Source: Arthrobacter sp. CJ23
Lineage (GTDB): Bacteria; Actinomycetota; Actinomycetes; Actinomycetales; Micrococcaceae
Direction of reading: 5' to 3'
NCBI RefSeq assembly: GCF_024741795.1
Contig: NZ_CP102950.1
Coordinates: 2,542,001-2,606,000 of the forward strand
Length of the DNA stretch: 64,000 nt
The first letter of the stretch is position 1. Every line of letters starts with the position of its first letter. Under the pieces are notes generated by a model. That model was not told the DNA's origin, ran no database searches, and worked only from the letters and a program-made list of their open reading frames with translations. A program made the position numbers and the translations under genes. Shown here in pieces: positions 8,404 through 20,836 of the stretch.

Positions 8404-8450
8404 CCCCGCAGCGGGCTGAGCTCCCATATGGGGCCTGCCCCGCTGCGGGG
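8404..8450. terminator. Hairpin between metK and priA
   Basis: CCCCGCAGCGGG (8404-8415) pairs perfectly with CCCGCTGCGGGG (8439-8450) over a 23-base loop that itself holds a CCCATATGGG palindrome. It follows the metK stop in the direction of transcription, but has no T-tract. It may reduce read-through from metK into priA. Confidence 0.5.
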
Positions 8451-8512
8451 TTCTTGATTCAAGAAAAGCACACGCCACCGACAATATTGGCGCCTTGCGG
8501 AACCGTTCGGGA

Positions 8513-9742
8513 TCAGGCGTTGAAGAATTCCTTGAGCTCCGCAACCCGGTCCAGGCGCTCCCACGTGAAGTCGGGCTCGTCACGGCCAAAGTGGCCGTGC
8601 GCAGCGGTCTTGGCGTAGATGGGACGCTTGAGGTCCAGGGCATCGATGATGGCACGGGGACGGAGGTCGAAGATCTCCGAGATGGCCTCGCTGATCTTGG
8701 CCGGGTCGACGGTTTCGGTGCCGAAGGTCTCAACGTACGTGCCGACGGGGCGGGCCTGGCCGATGGCGTAGGCGATCTGGATTTCTGCGCGCTTGGCGAG
8801 ACCGGCGGCAACCACGTTCTTGGCCACCCAGCGCATGGCGTAGGCCGCGGAACGGTCCACCTTGGACGGGTCCTTGCCGGAGAAGGCGCCGCCACCGTGG
8901 CGGGCGAAGCCGCCGTAGGTGTCCACGATGATCTTGCGGCCGGTCAGGCCCGCATCGCCGACGGGTCCGCCGATGACAAAGGCGCCGGCCGGGTTGAGGA
9001 TGTTGGCCGTGCGGGAGATGTCCAGATTGGAGGCCGCCAGGACGGGATCGATCACGTAGCTGGCCAGGTCGGCGCGCAGCTGCTCCAGCCTGGTGCCCTC
9101 GGCGTGCTGGCTCGAGATCACGATGGTCTCAACGGAAACCGGACGGTCGCCGTCATAGCCGATGGTGGCCTGGGTTTTGCCGTCCGGGCGGAGGTAGGCG
9201 AGTTCGCCGTTCTTGCGGACCTCGGTGAGGCGCTCGGACAGGCGGTGTGCAATCCAGATCGGGACAGGCATGTAGGAGGGGGTCTCATCGCTGGCGTAGC
9301 CGAACATGATGCCCTGGTCGCCTGCGCCCTGGAGGTCGTAGTCGTCTTCCTGGCGGCCTTCGCGGGCCTCGAGGGAGTTGAAGACGCCGCCGGCGATGTC
9401 GTTGGACTGCTGTCCGATCGACACGGACACGCCGCAGCGGGCGCCGTCGAAGCCGTTGGCCGAGGAGTCGTAGCCGATGCCCAGGATCGTCTCGCGGACA
9501 ATCTGCGGAATTTCCACGTAGGCGTCCGTGGTGACCTCGCCGGCCACGTGGACCAGGCCCGTGGTGGCCATGGTTTCAACGGCCACGCGGGACTCGGGGT
9601 CGGCAGCGAGCAGCGCGTCAAGGATAGCGTCGCTGATCTGGTCGCAGATCTTGTCCGGGTGCCCTTCAGTGACCGACTCCGAGGTGAAGAGGCGGAGCTT
9701 GGTCTGGGTCCGGTGGGATTCATGGTGCAGCGGTAAAGTCAC
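8513..9742 (-). CDS. metK: S-adenosylmethionine synthetase
   Basis: MetK makes S-adenosylmethionine from methionine and ATP in the cytoplasm. The 409-residue protein shows the three family domains with the ATP and metal motifs [16 protein letters not shown], the signature [11 protein letters not shown] and the P-loop-like [19 protein letters not shown] near residue 270. Length is normal. The start is GTG at 9742, with no ribosome binding site but a TAAGGT hexamer six bases upstream, so the transcript is probably leaderless even though coaBC lies only 77 bases further upstream. No SAM riboswitch fits in that gap. Confidence 0.97.
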   Translation of the reverse strand: MTLPLHHESHRTQTKLRLFTSESVTEGHPDKICDQISDAILDALLAADPESRVAVETMATTGLVHVAGEVTTDAYVEIPQIVRETILGIGYDSSANGFDGARCGVSVSIGQQSNDIAGGVFNSLEAREGRQEDDYDLQGAGDQGIMFGYASDETPSYMPVPIWIAHRLSERLTEVRKNGELAYLRPDGKTQATIGYDGDRPVSVETIVISSQHAEGTRLEQLRADLASYVIDPVLAASNLDISRTANILNPAGAFVIGGPVGDAGLTGRKIIVDTYGGFARHGGGAFSGKDPSKVDRSAAYAMRWVAKNVVAAGLAKRAEIQIAYAIGQARPVGTYVETFGTETVDPAKISEAISEIFDLRPRAIIDALDLKRPIYAKTAAHGHFGRDEPDFTWERLDRVAELKEFFNA

Positions 9743-9748
9743 TCGACT

Positions 9749-9754
9749 ACCTTA
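9749..9754 (-). promoter_or_regulatory. -10 element, leaderless promoter of metK
   Basis: On the minus strand TAAGGT (TANNNT) ends six bases before the GTG start of metK. No canonical -35 is present 17 bases upstream. It would give metK its own transcript separate from coaBC. Confidence 0.5.
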
Positions 9755-9819
9755 CTGGGTCGCGGGCCGGCAGCCTCTGCCGTGTGTCCCTGTGCTAAGA
9801 AACCGTGGTGCGTCCGCGC

Positions 9820-11091
9820 CTAGGGCGCCGGGAAGACTCGGCTCAGTTCGTCGCTGACGCGGTCAATGACGGCGGCGGCGACATCGGATTTGGAGCCGGA
9901 GGCCGACTGCGGTTCTGCGCCGTGGCCGGACAGGATGACCACGGAGTTCTCGTCCTGGCCGAAAACGCGGCCGACGCCGACGTGGTTCACCACGAGGAGG
10001 TCGCAGCCTTTGCGCTTGAGCTTGGCCGCGGCGTGTTCGAGGACATTGCCCTGTGCATCGCCGGTCTCGGCGGCGAAACCGACGATCAGCTGCTTGCCGG
10101 CGTCGGCGTTCCTGCGCTCCACCAGCTCGTGCAGGATGTCCGGGTTCCGGACCAGGCGCACCAGAGGTGCTTCCTCGTCGTCGGACTTCTTGATCTTGGT
10201 CTCGGAGACTTCTGCCGGGCGGAAGTCCGCCACGGCGGCCGCCATGATGACGACATCGGAGCCGGCCGCCGCCTGCAGCGCCGCCTCCCGCAGTTCAAGG
10301 GCCGATTCAACGCGGACAAGTTCGACGCCGGCAGGCGGCTGGACGTCCATGTGTGCGGCCAGGAACCTGACGTGCGCACCGGCGGCAAGGGCGGCAGCGG
10401 CCAGCGCGGCGCCCTGCTTGCCGGAGGAGCGGTTGCCCAGGAAACGCACGGGGTCCAGGGCCTCGCGTGTTCCGCCTGCGGAGATCGTGACCGTGCGGCC
10501 GGCCAGCGGACCGGCTCCTGCGGGCGCTTCCGAAGCACGGGAGTCCGCAGCGCCGGAGTCCGCAGCGGGGCCGGCCAAGGCCAGCGCCGCTGCGAAGATG
10601 GCCTCGGGTTCGGGCAGGCGGCCCGGACCCGAGTCGGCGCCTGTCAGCCTGCCGGTGGCGGGTTCCAGGACCGTGACGCCTCGGCTGCGCAGGGTCTCGA
10701 CGTTGGCCTGGGTGGCGGCGTGCTGCCACATCTCGGTGTGCATGGCCGGAGCGAAAAGCACCGGCCCGTGCGCCATGAGCAAGGTGTTGGTGAGCAGGTC
10801 CCCGGCCTGGCCGGTGGCCGCCTTCGCCAGCAGGTCCGCCGTGGCAGGCGCGACGACGATGAGATCGGCCTCATGCCCCAGGCGGACATGGTTGACCTTC
10901 TCGACGTCGTCGAAGACGCTGTTGCTGACGGGGTTTCCGGAGAGGGCTTCCCAGGTGGCGACCCCGACGAATCGGGTGGCAGCCTCCGTGGGGATGACCG
11001 TCACCTTGTGGCCGGCTTCAGTAAAAAGCCGGAGGAGCGATGCAACCTTGTAGGCTGCGATCCCTCCCCCGACTCCGAGGACTATGCGCAC
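9820..11091 (-). CDS. coaBC: Bifunctional phosphopantothenoylcysteine decarboxylase / phosphopantothenate-cysteine ligase
   Basis: CoaBC adds cysteine to 4'-phosphopantothenate (CoaB) and decarboxylates the product to 4'-phosphopantetheine (CoaC), two steps of coenzyme A synthesis. The 423-residue protein has an N-terminal FMN flavoprotein domain (VLGVGGGIAAYK, and PAMHTEMW in place of the classical PXMNXXMW) and a C-terminal CoaB domain from about residue 195 (VTISAGGTREALDPVRFLGN, and the ETKIKKS lysine loop). The GTG start has GGAGGT five bases upstream. It follows rpoZ after 25 bases in the mycobacterial order gmk-rpoZ-coaBC-metK. Confidence 0.96.
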   Translation of the reverse strand: MRIVLGVGGGIAAYKVASLLRLFTEAGHKVTVIPTEAATRFVGVATWEALSGNPVSNSVFDDVEKVNHVRLGHEADLIVVAPATADLLAKAATGQAGDLLTNTLLMAHGPVLFAPAMHTEMWQHAATQANVETLRSRGVTVLEPATGRLTGADSGPGRLPEPEAIFAAALALAGPAADSGAADSRASEAPAGAGPLAGRTVTISAGGTREALDPVRFLGNRSSGKQGAALAAAALAAGAHVRFLAAHMDVQPPAGVELVRVESALELREAALQAAAGSDVVIMAAAVADFRPAEVSETKIKKSDDEEAPLVRLVRNPDILHELVERRNADAGKQLIVGFAAETGDAQGNVLEHAAAKLKRKGCDLLVVNHVGVGRVFGQDENSVVILSGHGAEPQSASGSKSDVAAAVIDRVSDELSRVFPAP

Positions 11092-11116
11092 GTGACCTCC
11101 GTCAGCAGCAGTCTGC

Positions 11117-11377
11117 TTATTCTGCGGGTTCGATCGGGGTGGAAACCAGCATGCCCTCGTTGATCTCGCGCAGGGCGATGGAGAGCGACTTCTCGTTCAG
11201 CTTGGTGTCGACCAGCGGGCCGACGTACTCGAACAGGCCCTCGTGCAGCTGGGCGTAGTAGGCGTTGATCTGGCGCGCACGCTTGGCGCCGAAGATCACC
11301 AAACCGTACTTTGAATCGGCAGCCTTAAGCAGCGAATCGATCGGCGGGTTGATGATGCCTTCAAGGTTCGTGGACAC
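11117..11377 (-). CDS. rpoZ: RNA polymerase omega subunit
   Basis: An 86-residue omega subunit, which helps assemble RNA polymerase by clamping beta-prime. The hallmark stretch [20 protein letters not shown] is followed by [15 protein letters not shown] and the C-terminal [15 protein letters not shown]. The GTG at 11377 was chosen because GGAGAT lies six bases upstream and the protein begins at the usual place (STNLEGIIN). A longer reading upstream in this frame runs into gmk and is not used. It sits between gmk and coaBC, the invariant order in actinobacteria. Confidence 0.96.
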   Translation of the reverse strand: MSTNLEGIINPPIDSLLKAADSKYGLVIFGAKRARQINAYYAQLHEGLFEYVGPLVDTKLNEKSLSIALREINEGMLVSTPIEPAE

Positions 11378-11417
11378 GAAATCTCCAAATTCTAGCGGTC
11401 CGACAGGTGCAGGCGCT

Positions 11418-11990
11418 TTAGCGCCCGTGCGGGGTAAGACCCATGAGTGAAACAAGCTCGTCCGCTGCCCGGCGTACGTCGTCATTGATGACGGTGTGGT
11501 CAAACTCCGGTTCAGCGGCAAGTTCCAGTTTAGCGGTTTCCAGGCGGCGCTGCTGTTCTTCCGGAGTTTCCGTGCCGCGGCCAACGAGCCTGCGGACCAT
11601 TTCCTCCCAGGTGGGCGGTGCCAGGAAGACGAACGTGGCGTCCGGCACGGCCGCCTTGACCTGGCGTGCGCCCTGCAGGTCGATCTCCAGCAGCACGGAC
11701 TTGCCCTCGGCGATTGCAGCATCCACCGTGCTCTTCAGCGTTCCGTAGGTGTTCTGCCCGTGCACCACGGCCCACTCCAGGAATTCGCCGGCAGCCACAA
11801 GGGACTCGAACTCTTCCCTGGACTTGAAGAAGTAGTGGACGCCATCCTGTTCGCCCGGACGCGCCGCACGGGTGGTGGCCGAAACGGACAGCCAGACCTC
11901 GGGATAGTTGTCACGGATATACGTGGATACGGTTCCCTTGCCAACGGCAGTGGGGCCTGCGAGGACTGTCAGTCCCGGTTTCTTGCTCAC
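11418..11990 (-). CDS. gmk: Guanylate kinase
   Basis: Gmk phosphorylates GMP to GDP with ATP. The 190-residue protein has the P-loop [11 protein letters not shown] near the N-terminus, the GMP-binding segment [19 protein letters not shown] and the lid-region segment [14 protein letters not shown]. The GTG start has GAAGGA four to five bases upstream. It lies between mihF and rpoZ; the 30-base gap to mihF suggests co-transcription. Confidence 0.97.
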   Translation of the reverse strand: MSKKPGLTVLAGPTAVGKGTVSTYIRDNYPEVWLSVSATTRAARPGEQDGVHYFFKSREEFESLVAAGEFLEWAVVHGQNTYGTLKSTVDAAIAEGKSVLLEIDLQGARQVKAAVPDATFVFLAPPTWEEMVRRLVGRGTETPEEQQRRLETAKLELAAEPEFDHTVINDDVRRAADELVSLMGLTPHGR

Positions 11991-12020
11991 AAATTCCTTC
12001 GGGGAGATGCATCAAACGCT

Positions 12021-12338
12021 TTACTGGGTATCCATAAAATCTACCAGCGCCCGGGCCTGGTGGATTCCCAGGCCCCGGACGCGGCGGGAGGAGGCTATTC
12101 CGATGTCGGCCATGATCGCGGCCGCGCGGACCGGGCCGATGCCTGGAAGGGCCTCCAACAGCTCGATGATGCGCATGCGGGCAATGGCTTCGTCGCTGGC
12201 GCCGCTCCGGATGAGTTCCGCGATGCTCAGTTCCCCGCGCTTGAGGCGTTCCTTGGCCGCCGCACGGGCGGCCCGGGCCTTGGCGGCCTTCTCAAGGGCG
12301 TCTGAACGCTCCTGCGGTGTCAATGCCTTCAGGCTCAC
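12021..12338 (-). CDS. mihF: Mycobacterial-type integration host factor (mIHF)
   Basis: A 105-residue nucleoid-associated protein restricted to actinobacteria, unrelated to the HU/IHF fold. Mycobacterial mIHF bends and condenses DNA. The N-terminal basic helix (ALEKAAKARAARAAAKERL) and the helix-hairpin-helix-like LPGIGPVRAAAIMADIGI match the family. I chose GTG 12338 because GGGGAG lies eight bases upstream; a longer reading would start upstream of that ribosome binding site. It precedes gmk as in M. tuberculosis (Rv1388-Rv1389). It has its own promoter candidate 55-83 bases upstream. Confidence 0.95.
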   Translation of the reverse strand: MSLKALTPQERSDALEKAAKARAARAAAKERLKRGELSIAELIRSGASDEAIARMRIIELLEALPGIGPVRAAAIMADIGIASSRRVRGLGIHQARALVDFMDTQ

Positions 12339-12392
12339 GGACACTTCTCCCCTCCGGCCGGACACCGGGCCCGGCAATGTGGACTGCTCCCG

Positions 12393-12421
12393 AAGCTACC
12401 GCCTAGCACTGTGCAGCGCAA
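12393..12421 (-). promoter_or_regulatory. mihF promoter with overlapping inverted repeat
   Basis: On the minus strand TTGCGC (complement of 12416-12421), a 17-base spacer and TAGCTT (12393-12398) make a good sigma-70-type promoter with a leader of about 48 bases to mihF. An inverted repeat, CACTGTGCAG (12407-12416) and CTGCGCAGTG (12431-12440), has one mismatch in ten and covers the spacer and the edge of the -35, so it could be an operator. Confidence 0.55.
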
Positions 12422-12460
12422 TGAAAAAGCCTGCGCAGTGGCACCCAGCCCGGGACAAAG

Positions 12461-12523
12461 CAACGCGGGGTCACTTACGGCCCATGAGGGCGGCCCGGAT
12501 GGGCTGTAAGTGACCCCGCGTTG
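12461..12523. repeat. Long inverted repeat (REP-like hairpin) between pyrF and mihF
   Basis: A 25-base arm (12461-12485, beginning CAACGCGGGGTCACTTACGG) and its complement at 12499-12523 pair at 24 of 25 positions around a 13-base loop. The only difference is a C/T in the middle of the arm. There is no T-tract next to it. It ends the pyr transcript before mihF by position, but the length and near-perfection resemble dispersed palindromic elements more than a minimal terminator. No second copy was seen in this window. Confidence 0.75.
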
Positions 12524-12533
12524 CGTGAAGGAG

Positions 12534-13392
12534 TCAGGCCGCGAGCAGTCCGTCCAGGGTTTCCTGCGTTGCCGCACGAAGACCGGCCAGGGACGGTCCG
12601 GCGGCCAGGATGCCCCGGCTGGAGGTCGCCAGCACGGACGGGTAGGCGGTCCCGAAGGTCGCCCGCAGATCCGCCGGCGTGGCGCCCTGGGCACCGAGCC
12701 CCGGGGCCAGGAGCGGACCGCGGACGGCGCCGAGGTCGACGTCGAGGTCCTGCAGCGCACTGCCGATGGTGGCACCGACCACGAGCCCTACCGAGCCCAG
12801 GCTGCCGGTGTACCGCTGGTTCTCGACGGCGGCCGCAGCCGCGATCCGGCGGGCCACGGAATCCGCGCCGCCCACATGCTGCACCGACTTGCCCTCCGGG
12901 TTGGAGGTCAGCGCCAGCACAAAGACGCCGCGGCCGTATTCGGCGGCGAGGTCCAGGGCCGGGCGCAGGGATTCAAAGCCCAGGTACGGGCTTAGGGTGA
13001 CCGAGTCCGCGGCCAGGGCCGAGCCGTCGCGCAGCCACGCATCGGCATAGGCCGCCATGGTGGAGCCAATGTCGCCGCGCTTGGCGTCGGCGATGCTCAG
13101 CACGCCGGCGTCGGCAGCCGCCGCCAGGGTGCGCTCAAGCACGGCCATGCCGGCGGAGCCGTGCCGTTCGTAGAGCGCCACCTGCGGCTTCACCGCGGCA
13201 GCGAGCGAAGCCACGGCCTCCACGACCGTGAGCGAAAAGCGCTCCAGCGCGGCGACGTCGTCGTTCAGTCCCCAGTCCGCCAGGAGGCCCGGGTGCGGGT
13301 CAATGCCCACGCACAAGGGACCCCTCGCGGCCATGGCCGCGGCCAGCCGGGAGCCGAACGTCTCCCGGGCCGGCTGCCGCTCAGTGGTGCCC

Positions 13393-13400
<8 letters not shown>
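12534..13400 (-). CDS. pyrF: Orotidine-5'-phosphate decarboxylase
   Basis: PyrF decarboxylates OMP to UMP, the last step of pyrimidine synthesis. The 288-residue protein belongs to the longer mycobacterial-type (type 2) group: the active-site segment [19 protein letters not shown] carries the catalytic Asp-Lys, and [12 protein letters not shown] and [14 protein letters not shown] follow. The ATG at 13400 overlaps the end of carB by eight bases; a start five codons earlier is possible but has no ribosome binding site. It is the last gene of the pyr operon, followed by the long inverted repeat. Confidence 0.95.
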
Positions 13401-16721
<3,321 letters not shown>

Positions 16722-16722
<1 letters not shown>

Positions 16723-17948
16723 TACTTCGTGTCCTCAGTCTTGGTTTCGGTGGTGTTTGCGGCGCCGGACTTGGTCTCGGCCATGAGCGCGATGAAGCGG
16801 TCGAAGAGGTACGCGGCGTCGTGCGGACCGGCCGCGGCCTCGGGGTGGTACTGGACCGAGAAGGCGGGGATGTCGAGGCACGCGAGGCCCTCCACGACGT
16901 CGTCGTTCAGGCTGACGTGGCTGACCTCGACGCGGCCGTACCGCGACTCGGGGGCCACGGTGGCGCCGTTCATCGGCGCGTCCACGGCAAAGCCGTGGTT
17001 CTGGGAGGTGATCTCCACCTTGCCCGTGCGGCGGTCCATGACGGGCTGGTTGATGCCGCGGTGGCCGTAGCGCAGCTTGTAGGTGCCGTAACCCAAGGCG
17101 CGGCCGAGGATCTGGTTGCCGAAGCAGATGCCGAAGTACGGCAGCTTTTCGTCCAGCACCGAGCGCAGCAGCGAGACCTGGCGGTCGGCCGTGGCGGGGT
17201 CGCCGGGGCCGTTGGACATGAAGAAGCCGTCCGGGTTGACTGCCTTGACCTCGTCCAGGGTGGCGGTGGCCGGCAGGACGTGGACGCGGACGCCGCGTTC
17301 GGCGAAGCGGATGGGCGTCATGGCCTTGATGCCGAGGTCGATGGCGGCGATGGTGAAGTTGGGCTCGCCGACCCAGCCGTGGTCCTTGGGTTCGACGATG
17401 TAGGCCTCGTCCACGCTGACTTCCTCGGCAAGGCTGGCACCTTCCATGGGGGCGCTGGCCAGGACGATGTCCAGCAGCTCCTGGTCGGCGCCGGTGGCGG
17501 CGTCGCCGGAGAAGATGCCGGCGCGCATGGTCTTGTGCTCGCGCAGGTGTCGGGTGATGGCGCGGGTGTCCACGCCCTGGATGCCCACGATGCCCTGCTC
17601 GACGAGCTCTTCGTCCAGCGAACGCTCGGAACGCCAGTTGGAGGGGCGGCGGGCGGCGTCGCGCACGATGTAGCCCGCAACCCAGATGCGGCGGGATTCA
17701 GCATCTTCGCTGTTGACGCCGGTGTTGCCGATGTGCGGTGCGGTCTGCACCACGAGCTGGCGGGCGTAGGAGGGGTCGGTGATGGTCTCCTGGTAGCCGG
17801 TCATGCCGGTGGCGAAGACCGCCTCACCCAGGGCGGTGCCCTGGGCACCGTAGCTGCGTCCGCGGAACATGCGGCCGTCTTCCAGAACCAGAACGGCTGC
17901 TGTGGAGGGGGCTGGGTTGGCTGTGGTCACTTCGTTACTATCCGTCAC
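16722..17948 (-). CDS. carA: Carbamoyl-phosphate synthase small subunit (glutaminase)
   Basis: CarA hydrolyses glutamine and channels ammonia to CarB. It has the N-terminal CPSase domain ([20 protein letters not shown]) and a class I glutaminase domain with the nucleophile cysteine in [10 protein letters not shown] and the His-Glu of [12 protein letters not shown] chose GTG 17948 (408 aa), four bases after the stop of the upstream gene and seven bases after GGAAAG. An ATG at 17972 would overlap that gene by 20 bases without a ribosome binding site; a second GTG at 17930 is also possible because the local sequence is duplicated. The next gene, carB, overlaps by one base. Confidence 0.96.
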
Positions 17949-17952
17949 TTTG

Positions 17953-18474
17953 TTACTTTCCACTATCGGCATCTGCCTGAGGGGCTGCGGAGGTCAATTC
18001 TTGGAGGGCGTCGAGGAGGGGCTGTTTGTCGGCCGCGTGCCGGGCCCGGAAGCCGGTGTCCAGCCCGCGGCTGCCCAGCTTCCAGCTGACCACCACGAGC
18101 CCGTCCTTTTCGACGAACTTGCCGGCCATGCCGCTGTCCTGGCGGCTGCCTTCCAGGGCCGCACGGGGGATGAACACCGGCGCGGCACCCGGGCGGTCGA
18201 ACAGCACGCCCTCGGCGTGCACGCTCAGTTCCGCGTTGCTGCGGATGCCCAGTCCCTGCACGGCGATCCGGTCAAGCCAGTCGCCCGCCGTGGTGGTGGC
18301 CACGTACTGGCCGTCCACGACGACGGCGGCCGGGCTCAGTTGCGCCGGCACTTCGGGGAGGTGTTCGACGTCGGACTGCCGCCTGAGCCGGTTCCGCCAC
18401 CCCCACCAGATCATGGCCAGGACGATGACGATCAACGGCACCGTGATGAGCATGGTCAGGGTCTGGTTGTCCAT
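17953..18474 (-). CDS. PH-like domain membrane protein in the pyr operon (Rv1382-like)
   Basis: A 173-residue protein with one N-terminal transmembrane helix (about residues 5-25, [20 protein letters not shown]), a basic cytoplasmic stretch (RNRLRRQ), and a soluble domain of beta strands (residues 50-150) that fits the bacterial PH-like fold. M. tuberculosis has a protein of the same kind (Rv1382) at the same place between pyrC and carA. Its start overlaps the pyrC stop (1 base), so it is translated with the pathway. Its job is unknown; membrane anchoring of the pathway is one idea without direct evidence. Confidence 0.85.
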   Translation of the reverse strand: MDNQTLTMLITVPLIVIVLAMIWWGWRNRLRRQSDVEHLPEVPAQLSPAAVVVDGQYVATTTAGDWLDRIAVQGLGIRSNAELSVHAEGVLFDRPGAAPVFIPRAALEGSRQDSGMAGKFVEKDGLVVVSWKLGSRGLDTGFRARHAADKQPLLDALQELTSAAPQADADSGK

Positions 18475-19823
18475 CAGTTCCCGCTGACTGCCCCGGCGGC
18501 ATCCGGGTAGCGGTAGGGGGTGTTGAGCTTGCCGTCCAGGACGGTCGGGTGGCCCCTGAAGAACGTGGCCACGACGGCGCCGGGCAGCTCCTTGCCCTTG
18601 AACGGTGAGTTTCGGCCCATGGTCGCCATCTTATGGGGATCCACGGTCCAACGGGCAGCCGGGTCCACGAGGATGAGGTTGGCGGGCTCGCCGGCCTCGA
18701 GCGGGCGGCCCTGGTCTGCCACGCGGCCGATGACGGCCGGGGTGACGGACGTGACGCGCGCGAAGTCGTCCCAGCCCATCAGGCCGGTTTCGATCATGGT
18801 CGCCTGGACCACGGACAGGGCGGTCTCAAGGCCGGTCATGCCCATGGCGGCCTGCGCCCACTCGCATTCCTTGTGCTCGCTCGGGTGCGGGGCGTGGTCG
18901 GTGCCCACCACGTCGATGGTGCCGTCGGCGAGGCCGGCGCGCAGGGCCTGGACATCGGCGTCGGTGCGCAGCGGCGGGTTGACCTTGTAGACGGGGTCGT
19001 AGCTGCGGACAAGGTCGTCGGTAAGCAGCAGGTGGTGCGGGGTGACCTCGGCGGTGACGTTGATGCCGCGTGCCTTGGCCCAGCGGATGATCTCGACGGA
19101 TCCGGCGGTGGAGACGTGGCAGACGTGGAGGCGCGAGCCGACGTGCTGGGCGAGCAGGACGTCGCGGGCGATGATGCTTTCCTCGGCCACGGCCGGCCAG
19201 CCGGCGAGGCCGAGCACAGCGGAGACGGCGCCTTCGTTCATCTGGGCCCCGGCGGTGAGGCGGGGTTCCTGCGCGTGCTGGGCCACCACGCCGTCGAACG
19301 CCTTGACGTATTCCAGGGCGCGGCGCATCAGCACGGGGTCGTGGACGCAGATGCCGTCGTCGGAGAACATGCGCACCTGGGCGCGGGAGTCGGCCATCGC
19401 GCCGAGCTCGGCGAGCTGCTCGCCGGCCAGGCCCACGGTGACGGCGCCGACGGGACGGACGTCCACCCAGCCGGCGGCGCGGCCCAGGCTGTGGACCTGC
19501 TCCACGACGCCGGCGGTGTCCGCGACGGGGTTGCTGTTGGCCATGGCGTGCACGGCGGTGAACCCGCCGAGTGCTGCGGCGCGGGTGCCGGTCTCGACGG
19601 TTTCGGCGTCTTCGCGGCCGGGTTCGCGCAGGTGGGTGTGCACGTCCACCATGCCGGGAAGGGCCACCAGGCCGGCGGCTTCGATGACGGTGGCGCCTGC
19701 GGCGGCGTTGTGGGTGGCTGCTCCGGCGCCGCGTTCGACGATGACTCCGTCAGCGATCAGCAGGTCCTCGGCGGCGCCGCCAAGAATGGCTGCTCCGCGG
19801 ATCAGGTAGGTGTTCTCTGCCAT
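18474..19823 (-). CDS. pyrC: Dihydroorotase
   Basis: PyrC closes carbamoyl aspartate to dihydroorotate. The 449-residue protein is a class I amidohydrolase: the metal-binding DVHTHLREPGREDAETVETG, further ligands in VAQHAQEP and LHVCHVSTAGSVEII, and the active-site aspartate in GTDHAPHPSEHK are all present. Length fits the class I enzymes of actinobacteria. It shares one base with the pyrB stop (TGATG) and one with the next gene. Confidence 0.97.
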   Translation of the reverse strand: MAENTYLIRGAAILGGAAEDLLIADGVIVERGAGAATHNAAAGATVIEAAGLVALPGMVDVHTHLREPGREDAETVETGTRAAALGGFTAVHAMANSNPVADTAGVVEQVHSLGRAAGWVDVRPVGAVTVGLAGEQLAELGAMADSRAQVRMFSDDGICVHDPVLMRRALEYVKAFDGVVAQHAQEPRLTAGAQMNEGAVSAVLGLAGWPAVAEESIIARDVLLAQHVGSRLHVCHVSTAGSVEIIRWAKARGINVTAEVTPHHLLLTDDLVRSYDPVYKVNPPLRTDADVQALRAGLADGTIDVVGTDHAPHPSEHKECEWAQAAMGMTGLETALSVVQATMIETGLMGWDDFARVTSVTPAVIGRVADQGRPLEAGEPANLILVDPAARWTVDPHKMATMGRNSPFKGKELPGAVVATFFRGHPTVLDGKLNTPYRYPDAAGAVSGN

Positions 19824-20836
19824 CAGTGGCTCTCCTTGCTGGGCTGGTTTGCAGCATTGGTGGTGGCTGGTTCGCGGGAATCCCCGGAGAGCAGCAGGTA
19901 CAGGGCGGCCATGCGGACGGACACACCGTTGCGCACCTGCGCCAGGACGGTGGACCGGGGCGAATCCGCGGCGGCCGAGGAAATCTCGAGCCCGCGGTTC
20001 ATGGGGCCGGGGTGCATGATGATGGTGTCCTTGAGGCCAAGGTCATCCAAGGCCCGCAGGCGGGCGTCATCGAAGCCCCAGCGGCGCGAGTATTCGCGGG
20101 TGGAGGGGAAGAAGGAGGCGTTCATGCGCTCTCCCTGGACCCGCAGCATCATCATCGCGTCCACGCCTGCGGCGAGGGTTTCGTCCAGGTTGTAGCTGAC
20201 CTTGCAGGGCCAGTGCTCGACGCCGATCGGCAGCAGCGTGGGCGGTGCCACGAGCGTGACGTCCGCACCCAGGGTGCGGAGCAGCCAGACGTTGGAGCGC
20301 GCCACGCGGGAGTGCAGGACGTCGCCGGCGATCGCCACGCGCATGCCCCGCAGGTCCGCACCGGAGGACGCCGTGCCGTTGAGCTGCGACCAGTGCCGGC
20401 GCATGGTGAAGGCGTCCAGGAGGGCCTGCGTGGGGTGTTCGTGGGTGCCGTCGCCGGCGTTGATGACGGCGGCGTCGATCCAGTCCGTGGCAGCGAGACG
20501 GTGGGGGGCGCCGGAGGCCCAGTGCCGGATGACCACGGCGTCGGCGCCCATGGCCGCGAGGGTCTGGGCGGTGTCCTTGAGCGACTCGCCCTTGGAAACC
20601 GAGGAACCCTTGGCGGCGAAGTTGATGACGTCCGCCGAGAGCCGCTTGGCGGCGGCTTCGAAGGAGATGCGGGTGCGGGTGGAGTCTTCGAAGAAGAGGT
20701 TCACCACGGTACGGCCGCGCAGGGCCGGCAGCTTCTTGACCTCGCGGTCGCCGACGGCGGACATTTCCTCGGCGGTGTCCAGGATCCGGATGGCGTCCAC
20801 GGCGCTGAGGTCTTCGGTGGAGAGCAGGTGTTTCAT
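19823..20836 (-). CDS. pyrB: Aspartate carbamoyltransferase catalytic subunit
   Basis: PyrB joins carbamoyl phosphate and aspartate. The 337-residue protein carries the carbamoyl-phosphate signature [13 protein letters not shown], the [16 protein letters not shown] loop from the adjacent subunit, and [11 protein letters not shown] and [10 protein letters not shown]. No pyrI is present, as usual in actinobacteria, where regulation runs through PyrR. Its start overlaps pyrR by four bases (ATGA). Confidence 0.97.
   Translation of the reverse strand: MKHLLSTEDLSAVDAIRILDTAEEMSAVGDREVKKLPALRGRTVVNLFFEDSTRTRISFEAAAKRLSADVINFAAKGSSVSKGESLKDTAQTLAAMGADAVVIRHWASGAPHRLAATDWIDAAVINAGDGTHEHPTQALLDAFTMRRHWSQLNGTASSGADLRGMRVAIAGDVLHSRVARSNVWLLRTLGADVTLVAPPTLLPIGVEHWPCKVSYNLDETLAAGVDAMMMLRVQGERMNASFFPSTREYSRRWGFDDARLRALDDLGLKDTIIMHPGPMNRGLEISSAAADSPRSTVLAQVRNGVSVRMAALYLLLSGDSREPATTNAANQPSKESH

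Noticed and set aside
9743..9819. SAM riboswitch upstream of metK
   Set aside because: The gap is only 77 bases, with no SAM-box sequences and a leaderless-type promoter next to the start.
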